A DNA stretch of 64,000 nt, taken from Neocallimastix lanati (nom. inval.) (lineage: Eukaryota > Neocallimastigomycota > Neocallimastigomycetes > Neocallimastigales > Neocallimastigaceae). Of this stretch, positions 25,555-38,934 are shown piece after piece. The notes beneath the pieces were generated by a model. That model saw only the letters and a list, made by a program, of their open reading frames with translations. It did no database searches and had not been told where the DNA came from. The stretch spans positions 236,001-300,000 of the forward strand of contig JACVTC010000041.1 of the NCBI GenBank assembly GCA_016946835.1. The letters are read 5' to 3'. A program made the position numbers and the translations under genes. Positions within the stretch are counted from its first letter, which is position 1, and each line of letters starts with the position of its first letter.

Positions 25555-25680
25555 GATTAATACACATTAAAGTTCCTGGATCGATCCCGCGACTACCTCC
25601 TGAATTTATATGGGGTGATTTATCATCCTCCAAGAGTGCTTCTCCCTATAAATGAAGTTGGATGTTCTATACAAACGCAT
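25555..25680. other. Small GC-richer patch
   Basis: About 125 bp including CTGGATCGATCCCGCGACTA. On minus this gives GGGATCGATCC, close to a tRNA B-box, but the flanks do not pair as a T-arm or acceptor stem, so it is not called as a tRNA. It abuts the left end of the second LTR copy. Confidence 0.4.
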
Positions 25681-26175
25681 AAAATTAATGTAAAGAGAAA
25701 ATTTATAACATAAATTTTATGTTATGTAAATATGTAAATAATTTATAAATTTAAAAAGTTTTTATTTTATTTTAATTATTTTATTTATATTATATTTTTA
25801 ATATTTTATTTTAATTTATATATTGAATATTTTATTTATATTATATTTCTAATATTTTGTTTTAATTTATGTATTGAATATTTTAAATACTTAATAGTTA
25901 TCATAAAATTAATTAATTAAATAGTTTATAATGAATTAAGAATATAAAAATAAGAATATTTCTTTATAATTATTCTTTGTAGAAAGTTTTATGCCATATA
26001 TTTAATAAGTTATTTTATATTTTTATTTGACCGACAAGTAATAACATGCACTGAATATTAATTCATTTTAATTTTAAATTATAAATAAATAAACAAATAA
26101 ATAAATAAATAAAATTATAATAATAAAAACATAAATAATAAAGTTTTTCTCTAAAAAAGATTAATCGAACATGTT
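25681..26175. repeat. Second, diverged copy of the 22-kb LTR
   Basis: Collinear with about 22133-22640: AAAATTAATGTAAA, the ATAAATTTTATGTTATGT palindrome, ATTTTAAATACTTAATAGTTA, AATAGTTTAT(A/T)ATGAATT, AATTATTCTTTG and TTTTATGCCA occur in the same order and spacing. Its left end lacks the first 160 bp of the other copy. Confidence 0.6.
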
Positions 26176-27571
26176 ATAATCAATTATTAATTAGTATTAT
26201 TATAATATTAAAAAAAAAAAAATTTTAATACATAAATTAAAAACATTTACAAAAATATAAAAATAAATACATAAAATGAAAAACGGAATATTTTATATAC
26301 ATATATATATTTTAATATATTAAATTTATAATACAGGAAAATTTTAATTTAATTATATGAAACAATGAGAATTAATAATAAAATAAATTTATTTTATTAT
26401 ATTAACGGAAAACTTTTTTTTTTACATTATTATATATATACAATTAATATAAAGCAAAAACAAATATTTATATTAATAAAGATTAAATATATTATAAAAT
26501 AAATGAAAATACATTACTCATTAATGGTTAACCTATCATTCATCTTTTTTAGTTTTATTAGGTGATAAAAGATGGTATTTATAATGTTTCCCATCTTTAT
26601 CTAATATACTAAATAAAATTATTTAAAAGAATATAATTAAATTCATTCAATAGAAACAAATTTATTTTATAACCTTTTACGTTATTAATTATTTATTATA
26701 AGAAACTTATAATACTAATTCATAAGGTAATTAGTAAATCTCTACTAAACTTTTCTAATTTTACAGGCTAATTAGTAACCTTTAAACATTCTTTTTAATA
26801 TTATCTAATTTTACTGGACAATTAGAAACATTTTATTAAATAAATATTTTATATTTCTATTTATATTAATTATCTAATTTCCTATAAACAATAATTTTTA
26901 CTAAAGCATTTAACATTTCTAAACAATTACATTTTACAAGTTTATTTTATAATTTTATTAATATAATTTTTTTACTATTTAACTATTTAATAATTTTATA
27001 CTTAATAATCTATATAACTATATTTATTTTAATTTATTATTATTTAAAGTTTCTTTCTATATCGTAGGATCATTATATTTACTTACTCAAAAATGTGAAA
27101 AGGTCATAAAAATTACTTATTTAGTCTATGTATTTATTAGAAATTTAAAATTTAAAATTATAACAAAATTTTATTGTTAAAAAATAAATTAAAATGTATA
27201 ATAATTTTTTTTTTATTATTTCAATATATAAATTGAATAATTGAATATAATATTTAAATAGTTAAGTTATATTATAATATTGAAACTCCATAGTTTAAAT
27301 ATTTTTGAATGAATTAAAAGTATATTATTTATTGAAAATATATAAATAAAAAAATACTTAGGTAATACTATTCAATAACAAATAAAAATTTCATCAAATA
27401 TGAACCCTTTAAATATTATTAAACCAAAATTAATTGAATAAAAAAAAAATGTTAACGATGATATTCAAAATATATATATATATATTTTTTATTAACAATA
27501 TGAGATATTATATATTTAATTATATATTAATATTAAAAATTTTTATGAAATTAAAAATACTTTTATAATTT

Positions 27572-27607
<36 letters not shown>

Positions 27608-28501
27608 ATTTTAATGAAGAAAAAAAAAATAAAGTTTATATTGAAACTACTTTATAGTAATTTTTTGTAATATATTACATATATATATTTTAAGTTTATG
27701 GTATAATTAAAAAAAAAATTAAAAAAAAAGGTTAAAATGTTTCAAAAAATTTTTAACGGTTTATAAAAAAATTACCTGACCAAAACCCAAAATAAATTTT
27801 ATAATAAAAAAAGTTCATAATATGTTTTAAATGTTTATAATAATAAAAAATAAAAATAAAATTAACAATAATAGAAAAAAAAAATCAATAAAATGTTATA
27901 AACTTTTATACAAAAGAAAATAATATTAAAAAAAAAAAAAAAAAGTATTTATTAATCAATAATAATAATAATATTAATATTAATAAACATATATATAAAA
28001 GTTCAAATGGTTCAAATATTAAAGTATATTTTATATTATTAATAAATATATCTATATTTAATAAATTCAATATTTCAATAATATATGTATTTAATAATAA
28101 ATAAAATTAAAGTTTAAAAAATGAAATAAAATATATATTTATTTCATATTTTTTAAACTTTGTTTTTTTTTTTTTTTTTTTTTTTTTCCTTTTTTAATTA
28201 TTTTTATAATATTAAAATTAAAGTTTAAAATTTATAAAAAAATAAAATTTTATGAATACTTTAAATATAATAAACATAAAGAGGTAACATTAATATTTAA
28301 AAAAAAAAACTATTATTATTATAAAATAAAATCTATTATTTATTATTTAATATAATTATTATTATTTATTATTATATAATATAATTTATTATGATTTATT
28401 ATTATTTATCATGATTTATTATTATTTATCATGATTTATTATTATTTATTATGATTTATTATTATTTATTATTATTAACAATTATTATTTTTTATTATTT
28501 T
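26176..28501. other. AT-rich spacer
   Basis: No gene. Poly(A) near 27573-27605, poly(T) near 28164-28187, and a short ATTATTTAT(C/T)ATGATTT array at about 28385-28470. Confidence 0.6.
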
Positions 28502-28760
28502 GTTGTTTCTTCCGTCATTGAGGAAGAAACAACTGCACTAATCCTCTCATCGAATCAAGTGCATTTTGCACTTACAATTATTATGGTTCTAGCAGAAGGA
28601 ATACTTACCATAGCCAGCAAACATCTAACTTCATTTTAAGAGAAAAAAAGCCCTGGAAGGATGAAAATTGCCATATATAAATTTAGGATGTAGTCACGGG
28701 TCAATCCGGAAACCTTATGTATATTAGTCACGAGTACTAACCACCAGGATAAAAACTAGA
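28502..28760. other. Structured noncoding island with a perfect 12-bp hairpin
   Basis: GTTGTTTCTTCC (28502-28513), 8-base loop, GGAAGAAACAAC (28522-28533) is a perfect stem. Next comes TGCACT..AGTGCA (28534-28563). At 28692-28735 TAGTCACG occurs twice. The open frame 28451-28639 has no protein-like features. It may be an RNA, a SINE-like relic or a foldback element. Confidence 0.4.
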
Positions 28761-28922
28761 AAGATTATATATATAATAATAATTTATAAAATGTTATAAA
28801 TTCTATTAAAGACTTTCTTTTAACAAAATTTATTAGCTACAACCTATTACATTAATTGATAAATTGAGAATATAATTTAAATTATAAATAAGAATATAAT
28901 ACTTATATCTTAAGGTTTTTTT

Positions 28923-29108
28923 AGTGAGTTTATTATAACTAATTATAATAAGCATGTATCACAATAAAAATAAGATTAAACAAACATAAAACAAAAATTA
29001 TGATTTAGGATCTTTCAGTGAGTTTATTATGGTTAATTATAATATGCATGTAACACAATAAAAGTAAGATTAAACGAACACAAAATAGAAATTATGATTT
29101 TTAAAGTG
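28923..29108. repeat. Tandem duplication, 94-bp period, two copies
   Basis: AGTGAGTTTATTAT starts at 28923 and at 29017. Both copies continue with AATTATAATA, GCATGTA(T/A)CACAATAAAA and AAATTATGATTT. The copies differ at about a tenth of positions. Confidence 0.85.
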
Positions 29109-29590
29109 AAATTATTTATTATAATTTGCTTTATTATAACATTTCTTTTATTAAGATTTATAATTAATTTAATTTTAGTTAATATTAATAATAAATATTA
29201 ACTTTAATTTTTTTTTTTCTCCTTTTTAATAATTAATTATAAAATTGATTATTATTAATAATAAAAAAAGAATTTTTTAGTGAATTGTAAAATCAATTAC
29301 AATAGTTGTTTAACCATCGAACGTATTCTTAATTTCTTTTACAACTACCTAACTATATATATGGAAATTGATTATCTTGCAAGAAACAGGCCACAAACAA
29401 GGAGAGAGGCACAATCACTACCATCCATGTTTATTTTAAATATGTTGGTCCTAATAAATAAATAATTAATTAATTAATTAAAATAAAATAAATTAAATTA
29501 AATTAAATTAAATTAAATTAAATTAAATTAAAAAAAAGGAAAAAAGAAAAAAAGAAAAAAGCTTTTAGTAAATAAGGTGGTGAACACATT
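29109..29590. other. AT-rich spacer with (AAATT)n microsatellite
   Basis: AAATT units at about 29486-29532. A brief coding-like patch at 29370-29440 has no recognisable product. Confidence 0.5.
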
Positions 29591-29599
29591 ATTCATATA

Positions 29600-31151
29600 A
29601 GTGACAACAGTGTTTTTACAATTTACCATTTGATATTGAACAATATTTGTTATTTACAAAAAAAAAAAAAAAAAAAATTTTTTCATAAAGAATTTCAATA
29701 TCCATATAATATTTCAAATTCGAAATTAATGGAAAAGATAATATTTTAGAAAATTAATGTTCCAATTGAGTATTACTATTTTTCTTCGTAGCAACAAGGA
29801 CAGCGTTCTGGGCAGCTGTCTTCAATCATATTGGCAGCTTTAACAACACATACATCGAATTTATATCCACATCTGTCATGAAGTTATCCATCAGAAATCA
29901 ATGCTATATTTAGGATACTTAAAGTTGATCTTTTAAGAAGTTCTTTAATTTTTCTCAAATTTATTTTTCTTATAAACCTTAGTCTTAATCGATTTTCCTC
30001 CTATATTCTCTATCCCAGTAAAAGTTTACAATTTCCTTTTTTTTTTTTTTTTTTTTTTTAATGGAAATTTATCTAATTGGTCTGGTAAAAAATTCATGTT
30101 CTTTATCTCATTCATAACCTCTACAAAACGTGATATCTCTCTTAGTAAAACAGAGATAATATAGTAGGAATTTTCCATTTTCTTTAAAAAAAGCACCTTA
30201 CTTGAGCAAATCGTATATTTCCACCGATAGAAGAGGAATGGTTAAAGTTCTTTAGAAACTAATAATAAAGGGATGTAATAAGAATTTACATTGGAAAATC
30301 CTTCAATCCAGTATAAATACCTGTAATTAAATAATGTCTGTGTGTATACTTCTTGTTCTTTCTTTGTTTTATTCAAGTAGAGAGGTGCATTGTATGAAAA
30401 TTTGACAATTACTACAGCAGAAAATTGCATTTGTTTTTGAAGATGAGGGATAGGAATATGAGAATTCTTAAGAAATCCTTTATTTGGAATAAAGTGATTT
30501 TTCTAACTTTATTATTCATTCATTGTATGATAAGTTTTAGTTCTAAAATCATTTGAAAACAGTACACCTAAGTAGGTATAGTGATTCATTTTAGGTAACT
30601 CTTGTCTTGAAAGATAAAAGGTAAGATTTTTTTTTTTTTTTTAATTTTTTCTATTTAAGAAATTTGGACACTTCTCCTTGTACTATTAAAATTGAGTATT
30701 TATTGATACCAAATTTCATTTTATTATTTCTAGCCCACTTAGCTGGATAATTTTTAACAATTTCCCTCGTAGAAATCTTATTGGAGCAGAGCACATAACC
30801 CAATCCAATGTCATCTGAAAAGAGACTCTCCACAGCAGCGATTATCATCGATCAAGATTCCATATTTATCACATTTAATAAAAATGTCATTAATGAGCAA
30901 GTTAAACAAAATTAATGAGAAGGAGGGAGGAAAGAGGGAGGGGCACAACCTTGATGAACACTTTTCTTAATACTAAATGATTTTGATAATTGTCCATTAA
31001 CCCTTACACAAATCATTGGAAATAAGAGTACAAAAAAAAAATTTCAATTAAATAATAGTTAATAGCACTTTAACCTCTGATACCTGAGTGATAAATCTTC
31101 ATTAATACATTATAAATCGGAACTAATTCATCCCCTTTTTTTTTTTTTAAC

Positions 31152-31190
<39 letters not shown>

Positions 31191-31280
31191 GCACGGTAAG
31201 GCATCTTTATTTTTAAATTGTCCGTCTCTGACATATCATGTAAAGATTCATACGCTCTCTTCTCGGTTACGAAATTCAAA
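29600..31280 (-). mobile_element. Decayed non-LTR retrotransposon (LINE, family B): RT through C-terminus and 3' UTR
   Basis: Reading minus from 31280: ELVPIYNVLMKIYHSGIRG, VRVNGQLSKSFSIKKSVHQG, C-PLSPILFN-like block (mutated), LLINDIF, then SLFSDD at the catalytic box (about 30801-30830; Ala of FADD is Ser). Next LCSNKISTREIVKN, KWARNNKMKFGINKYSI, a thumb region (30242-30430) and a Cys-rich C-terminus CGYKFDVCV..CPERCPCC, ending in TAG at 29776-29778. The 3' UTR downstream matches 59735-59890 in inverted orientation. Poly(T)/poly(A) tracts and frameshifts break the ORF. The endonuclease half is missing, so the copy is 5'-truncated, as is usual for LINEs. Confidence 0.88.
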
Positions 31281-31375
31281 TGGAATCAGTCAAATAAATT
31301 CTTTATCAGTTCAGTATTTAAAGAGGTATTAAGATACAAACTATTGAGTCATATTTCCTAAATTAAAAATATAAA

Positions 31376-31530
<155 letters not shown>

Positions 31531-31724
31531 TTTTATTTACTAAGACTATTTGTTATAACATGGAATTTGTAAGAAGTTTCATATTTAAAAATTCCAAAAT
31601 TATTTAACTTTACAAACTAATTAAAAAAAAATAAAATATAATATATATATAAATTGATATTGGTAATTATTTTATTAATTTATAAATTTCATTTAATTAT
31701 ATATATAAAAAAAATAATTTAGAA

Positions 31725-32040
31725 ACACATAATGAGTACCCATCTCTCATTATAACCATAACAGATATAACTATTAAGTGTGATATACTGACATACTAGA
31801 ACAGTGTCGCCCCTTCACAGGTCGTTACACATCTGCCTGGGGCTGTATTCCCTAGTATTTCTACATATATCTCCATTGAATACATGAGCATCGAAATAGG
31901 AAAATAGGAACCATTCATCCCTCCAGTGGGTGTAATCATTGGCATGAGAGCATAATATCATCAGTGCCTATGATTAAGATGTAACATAGTATAGGAGGGG
32001 TTGGGTATAATATGCTGCCAAGGGAAAGCCTATTGGAATT
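31725..32040. repeat. GC-richer noncoding island
   Basis: Sharp rise in G+C, no ORF on either strand. Possible degenerate inverted ends, CATAATGAGTACCC at left and the reverse complement of GGGTATAATATG at right, would mark a transposon relic of about 300 bp. Not similar to the islands at 15.0 or 60.8 kb by eye. Confidence 0.4.
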
Positions 32041-32238
32041 TTATTATATAAAAATTGTTTTTTTTTTTTTTTGTTTTTTTTTTAAAAAATAATTATTTTA
32101 AACTAAATATATTAAGTAAATTGAATATAATATTTATAAAAAATTTATTGAATCATGTTATTATATTAAGCTTTCTTTACATTTTATAATAATAAAATTG
32201 ACAAAGGTTGATCAAAATGAAAATGTAATCCTATTATT

Positions 32239-32959
<721 letters not shown>

Positions 32960-32968
32960 CAATAACTG

Positions 32969-33323
32969 GGGGATCGTGTATTTCGCAATGTAGCGTATAA
33001 AACTTTTTTAAATAAAACCATACATTTTTAAGATATACAATCATAAATAAATAATTATTATTTTAAAAGAAATAATAATATATTTTTTTCAATTAAATAT
33101 TATTAAATAACTATTTCAAAAGAAATAATAATATATTCTATTAAAAAAGAATTATAAAAAATTATTTTTATAATCGAATATTAATAAATTATTAAATATA
33201 TAAAAAAAAGAAAATTTTTTATTTATTTAATATTTATTTAATTATTATTTAGTAATTATTAAATAATAAGCCACATACAAAAATACGCCACGATTTGCGA
33301 AACGCACACAACACACTAGATTC
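32969..33323. mobile_element. MULE-type MITE, copy 1 (family M1)
   Basis: 355 bp. Left end GGGGATCGTGTATTTCGCAA, right end (reverse complement) GAATCTAGTG...GTGCGTTTCGCAAATCG. The terminal inverted repeats are imperfect. Flanking 9-mers are CAATAACTG (32960-32968) and CAATAACCT (33324-33332), a 7/9 match. The interior (33051-33187) is nearly identical to 56141-56285. No coding capacity. Confidence 0.82.
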
Positions 33324-33332
33324 CAATAACCT

Positions 33333-35050
33333 TGTGAAAATCTAAACTTTAGAAAATCTGAAAATCGAAATATTGAAAACTCGAAATTTTGAAATTCGAA
33401 ATATTCGTAACCTCCAACCAAAATTTAAGAACCACTTAAGGAAATGCTAAAGCTATATTTAGATTTCAAGAAATAAGTTTAGATTACCTAAAGCAAAAGG
33501 ATGAAGTACACCAGGATATTTTGAAAGTTCAAACTACGTCTATTCGCCAGATGAAATACCATGTTACCTCCAATGTATGAAAGATAATTTTGAATATGCA
33601 GAAGATTTTCCAGAAAAAAATGATTAAAGATATTGATGTGGATAATACTAATAAACTTATTAAGTAAAATGAAAAACAAAACTAATCCGCAACCTACATT
33701 TAAATCAGGTCCATCTACACAATGCCTTGAAAGATGGAATTATTAAAAGAGATGGTCCATATACGCTCAAATTTGGTCTTTGTATGATTCAATGAACTGG
33801 CTCGAGAACACACGAACTAATAGATGAATATATTAATTAAAAAACGTATCTCTTAAGCGTGAACTCTATATTAATGATGAACCAACTAGTTGAAAAATAC
33901 CGTAAAAATTGTAATAAATTTTATGTTAATAGAATTAAAAGATAATAATAATGAGTATCAGAGTATTGTCGAAAAATGGAAAAATACAAAATACCCTATT
34001 ATGCAGGTTTTCGTATGTGTAATGATTACGAAAAACCTCAAGATATTTATCAAGGCCACGATAGAGGAAAAGTTGCCAATGATATATTCAATGCAATGAA
34101 AGGATATTGTTAAGCTGAAACGCTTTATTGTCACCTAAATGACACTAAATACGGAGTTACTAATAAAAAATTACAAAGTAAATACTTCTATTAACACAAA
34201 TACAAATTATATTTCAAATAGCCTTAATACAGTTGATATGGAAGCCTGTAACTGTGATTCTGATAAGAAAAAATCAAAATTTTTTTACTTTAAATAAACT
34301 AACATATTATCAAATCGCAATAAACAATAGTTTAGACAATACATCAACACCATAAATTAAAAACAAACTTATAACTCTCATAGTTAAATGTCTTGATCCT
34401 ATTCGTATAAATTATGAAGAATCAACTTCTAATGGGTATCAAAACCAAGAAGAAAACAAAGCAGTAAATTCAACAAATAATAATAATCAACACATTAAAA
34501 GTGAAGTCTCGGATCTTCTACCATGTGGTGGTACTGAACATTTAAAAATTTGGAGAAAATTTTTCAAAAATTATACAATGCAATAATTAAATTCTAAGAA
34601 TATGATCAATTTATTATTTAAAAAAAAAATGTTTATGGGCACACGTCAGTTACAAAAATCCAAAAGTAATCGTCACAAAATTCGTTACTACGATGGTAAA
34701 AATCACGGAAATACCAAATATCCAATTATTACTAATGAGATTTAAGATATTACATTAATATATGTAAAAATAAAATAGGATTAGTCAATAAAGCCAGTAT
34801 TTCTAATAATTCAGACCCTAATGAAGATAATACTTATATTTATGACTATCGACACAGAAATAAATGATAAATCCGATCGTGATGATCCAGATACTAACAA
34901 TAAAGAAATTTCTGATAATAACTTAAATTACCATTTATTTAATTACATTAACATAATAATTATGAAGAAAAAAATCACTGTTAATCATATATTAGAACAA
35001 TATCTTCAAACATCTATGATTAAAATTATAATTTGATATTTTTGCAAATT
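33333..35050 (+). pseudogene. Decayed multi-frame ORF, family not recognised (probable mobile element)
   Basis: Plus-strand peptides of normal composition appear in all three frames with shifts. They include YFESSNYVYSPDEIPCYLQC (33510), QIWSLYDSMNWLENTR (33770), LKRELYINDEPTSW (33850), AGFRMCNDYEKPQDIYQGHD (34003), ETLYCHLNDTKYGVTNKK (34120), VKCLDPIRINYEE (34385) and LLPCGGTEHLKIWRKF (34518). The repeated shifts and stops show long decay. I do not recognise a domain. The last stretch (GGTEHLKIWRKF) is reminiscent of retroelement Gag entry segments, which is speculation. It is interrupted on its left by the M1 MITE and followed at about 35679 by a G-rich tract. Confidence 0.45.
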
Positions 35051-35363
35051 AAACTCTAGGCTTTAAGTAATGTACATATTTATACATAAAGAAATCTACT
35101 TTGACTTATATTATTTCCACCCTACGAATATGCGAAATAAAATTTAATAATATATATTACTTAAGAAAAATTTAAGCAATCACTTATTAAACAAAGGTTT
35201 TTTTGCTAAACCACAAAACTTATTATTTAAAGTATAGTCATTTTAACGCTTATATATATATATAAACATAAATAACAATAATGGAGGAGACTATATGTCA
35301 GAAATTCCATACAATATAATTTAAAAACATAATATCCAAGGGAAATATAATAGAATGGTAATT
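35051..35363. other. Spacer
   Basis: No gene; moderately AT-rich. Contains AATGGAGGAGACTATATGTC near 35279, which does not open a useful frame. Confidence 0.5.
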
Positions 35364-35473
35364 CCTAGGGTGAAATGGGTACATTCTAACAATCATAGTA
35401 TTATTAAACCTAGCGTGAAATGGGTACATTCTAACAATCATAGTATTATTAAACCTAGAGTGAAATGGGTTTA
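35364..35473. repeat. 45-bp tandem repeat, about 2.4 copies
   Basis: CCTAG(G/C/A)GTGAAATGGGTACA begins at 35364, 35409 and 35454 (third copy partial). The first two full copies differ at one position only. Confidence 0.92.
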
Positions 35474-35678
35474 GATAATAACTAATTCAATAGTATCACA
35501 ATACAAACCTTCGTGATGAAAGTTATAATAAAATAATAAATATAACCATATAACCATGAGTTATATGCAAATAGATAACCTTTATACTATCTACAAACTA
35601 TACTTATTGTATGCATAGTACTTTAAAGTTATAATATTAAAATTCAAATATATAAAATCCTTTAAGAAATTTGGATTT

Positions 35679-35690
35679 TAGGGGGAAGTA
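35679..35690 (+). other. Isolated G-rich tract (possible polypurine tract)
   Basis: AGGGGGAAGTAGG in AT-rich DNA downstream of the 33.3-35.0 kb relic. It could be the PPT of an LTR element, but the following bases do not start with TG, so this is weak. Confidence 0.25.
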
Positions 35691-36008
35691 GGAAAAATAA
35701 ATTAAAGAACTTAAAATATAAAATATTAAAGAAATGTTACTTAACTGATTCTCTGTATTGATTATTTAAAAATAATATCTATCTTGGAAATGAATATAAT
35801 GGCCTAAGAGTGAAAATTAAAATAAAATTAACCTACAAGGAGAAATTGATTGAAATATGGAATCTTATTCAATTATGAAGCAATTTATATTATTTATTAA
35901 TAAGTTTAAATGACTAAAATAACATTATTAATTATAAATGAAATCAATTTTAATACCCCAAGATTATAGTTTATCAAATACACCAATATATAATAATCAA
36001 TAAATCTA

Positions 36009-36046
<38 letters not shown>

Positions 36047-36484
36047 TATAATAATTTTTTTTTTAATAATAATATTAAACTTTATAAAATATTTAAAATA
36101 TTTTTTTTTTTTTTTTGGTTTCATCAGTGTTACGTAGCATGCGGCTTTCAAAATATCTAAGAACTATGAAACATATCACAGAGATTTTTTTTTTTTTTTA
36201 TTATTATTATCTCAAACTTCCACTGAAAATTTTATATATATAAACATAAAAATAAAAAAAAAAATGAAAAAAAAAAAAAAAAAAATTGTTTTTAAGATTT
36301 TTATCTTTGATAGAAAGATTTAACAAATACTTAATAAAAAATTATTTTTTATCATATTCAAAATAAAAATAAAAAATCAATAAATGAAGTTTATTTTTTT
36401 TTTATTTTTTCTCAAATTCAAACACAACAATTAAAATAAATATAATGTTTTGTTTTGTTTATCTTTCAGTTTTTATTTCTATTT

Positions 36485-36517
<33 letters not shown>

Positions 36518-37035
36518 TTGATTCATTTATTTCATTATATTTTTTCTTTATTTTCTTTTTACTATTTATTATTTATTTTTATTATATAATTAATATAATT
36601 AAATAATAATAATAATAGAAAATAAGATAATAAATTAGTAAAAAAAAAAAAAAAAGCTTTCATTATCTATAAAATATAATTTAAATTAAATAATAAAAAA
36701 ATATTAAAAATAAAAAAAATAAAAAATAAAAATTATACATATTTCAATTTCTATTATATATATTGTTATATAAATAATACAAATAATTGGATATTAGAAA
36801 AATTAGAATATATATGTATATATATTTTTTTATATATAATTATGATAGTTAAAATTTAATTTAATAATAATTTTTTTTATATATAATAAAAAAAATTTAA
36901 AAATACTTGATGTTGCGTTAAAAATATAAATAAAATTAATATTATTCGTATAAATACTTTTATCGAAAATATATACAATATATATATATATATATTTTTA
37001 AGTCTCATATATATATATATATTGTTATAATTTGA

Positions 37036-37077
<42 letters not shown>

Positions 37078-37691
37078 TTTTTTTTTTTTTTAATTTCATT
37101 TTTTCTGATTTTGAATTAATATTTTTAATATTGTTATTGTTTAATAATTTTTTTTTTTTTTTTTTTAGACAGGGATATTGTTTAATAATAATATTTAAAA
37201 TTATTGTTTTTATTATTAATTATTAGAATAATAAGGAATAATAAGATATAAATATAATAACAATATAATAATTATTCTTTATTTTTTATGATGATAAATT
37301 CTATATTTTGAATTTAAATTTTAATCCTATTTATAACTGATAAAAATATTTATGTATATATAATAAAAATATAAATATAAATATAAATAAATAAATAATA
37401 ATATATGATATAAATTAAAAATAAAAATAAATAATTAAAATAAATAATAAAAATAAAAAAAATTAATATAAAAATAAAATATAAAATAAAAAATAAAATA
37501 AAATAATGAAAAAATAAAAAATTTTAAATAAAAATTAAGAATATGAAAAAAATAATAATAATAAAAAAAATATATAATTCAATTAAATACAAAATTTCTT
37601 TTTATTTTTATTTTTATTTTTATTTTTATTTTTTATTTTTTATTTTTTATTTTTTATTTTTTATTTTTTTTTTATTTTTTTTATTATTATT

Positions 37692-37723
<32 letters not shown>

Positions 37724-38934
37724 ATTTTATTTTATTTTACTTTATTTTATTTTATTTTATTTTATTTTATTTTATTTTACTTTATTTTATTTTTTATTGT
37801 TTATTGTTTATTTTTTTATATTTTATTTTTATTTTTTATATTTATTTTTTTTTTATATTTATTTATTTATTTTTTTTTTTTAATTATTATCGGTTGCTAT
37901 TATTATTTTATTTATTTCATTTTTAATTTATTATTATTTTTATATAATTATTATTAATTTTGGGGGTTTTAGTATTTCTCTTTTTTTTCCCTTATTTTCT
38001 TTCTCTAATTTTATAATTTTCACTTTATAAATTTCAAAGAAAATTTCTTATAAAATTATATAAAATAAAATTATTAGGAAAAAACAAAAAACAAATTGTA
38101 TTAAACAAAAAAAAAAAAAATTCCTTTTTTTTTTTTTTTATATATTTTTGTTACTTTATAAAAAAATTAATTAAAATTAATTTTTTTATAAAAAAAAAAT
38201 ATCAAAAAATAAGAAAAATTATATAAAAATTTTTCTCATTTTTTTTTTATACTAAATTCGATTACTTAAAATTCGATTTAATATATATGAAAATAAAATT
38301 TAAAAAGCATCATTGAAGATAATATTGTTCATGAGATCCTTTTAATTATATTTTACTTTTCTTCCATAATTTAGTTTTTTTCCAATTTATCTTCTTTACT
38401 TGGATCAATTGAACTAGTTAAAAATAAATTATTTTATATTAATTAATAAATTTTTATAATTTAAAAAAAAGGTAACTTTTCCTATAATTAGTTGTTTAGT
38501 TGTCTTTTTTTTAATTATTATTACTTGATTTTTTTTTTCTTAAATTATTGTATATATAATTTTAGTATTAATATTTATATGAATATATATAATATTTATA
38601 AATGATATTAATGGTATAATTATTTAATATGGATTAATATATTAAAATATTTATATTGGTCATTATGAAGAAATTAAATTTAATCATTAGATTATTTAAT
38701 CTATTTTTCAATTAACCATTTAAAAAAAATTTATTTCTTTATTTTAATAAATTTTCTTTTCTTTTTTTTTTTTCTCATAATTTTTTTATAAAAATTCTTA
38801 TTTTTTTTTATCTCTTACTTTATCTAAATATATTTCTTAAAATTTTTAATTTTTAGAAAATACATATATTTTCATCACATCTTTTATGAGCTCATTTTTA
38901 AATGTGACTAATAATTATTGAGTTTTTTTACACT
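35691..38934. other. AT-rich spacer with homopolymers and (TTTTA)n
   Basis: No gene. Poly(A) near 36013-36044, poly(T) near 36487-36516, poly(A) near 37042-37068, (TTTTA)n and (TTTTTA)n at about 37598-37800. The long Phe/Tyr/Ile frames here are translated repeats. Confidence 0.7.

Noticed and set aside
25555-25680. tRNA or SINE B-box (GGGATCGATCC on minus)
   Set aside because: The surrounding bases do not form a T-stem, acceptor stem or anticodon arm; a single box-like match is not enough.
37543-37926. 127-residue Phe/Tyr/Leu-rich 'membrane protein'
   Set aside because: Product of TTTTA/TTTTTA repeats lacking stops; no coding composition.
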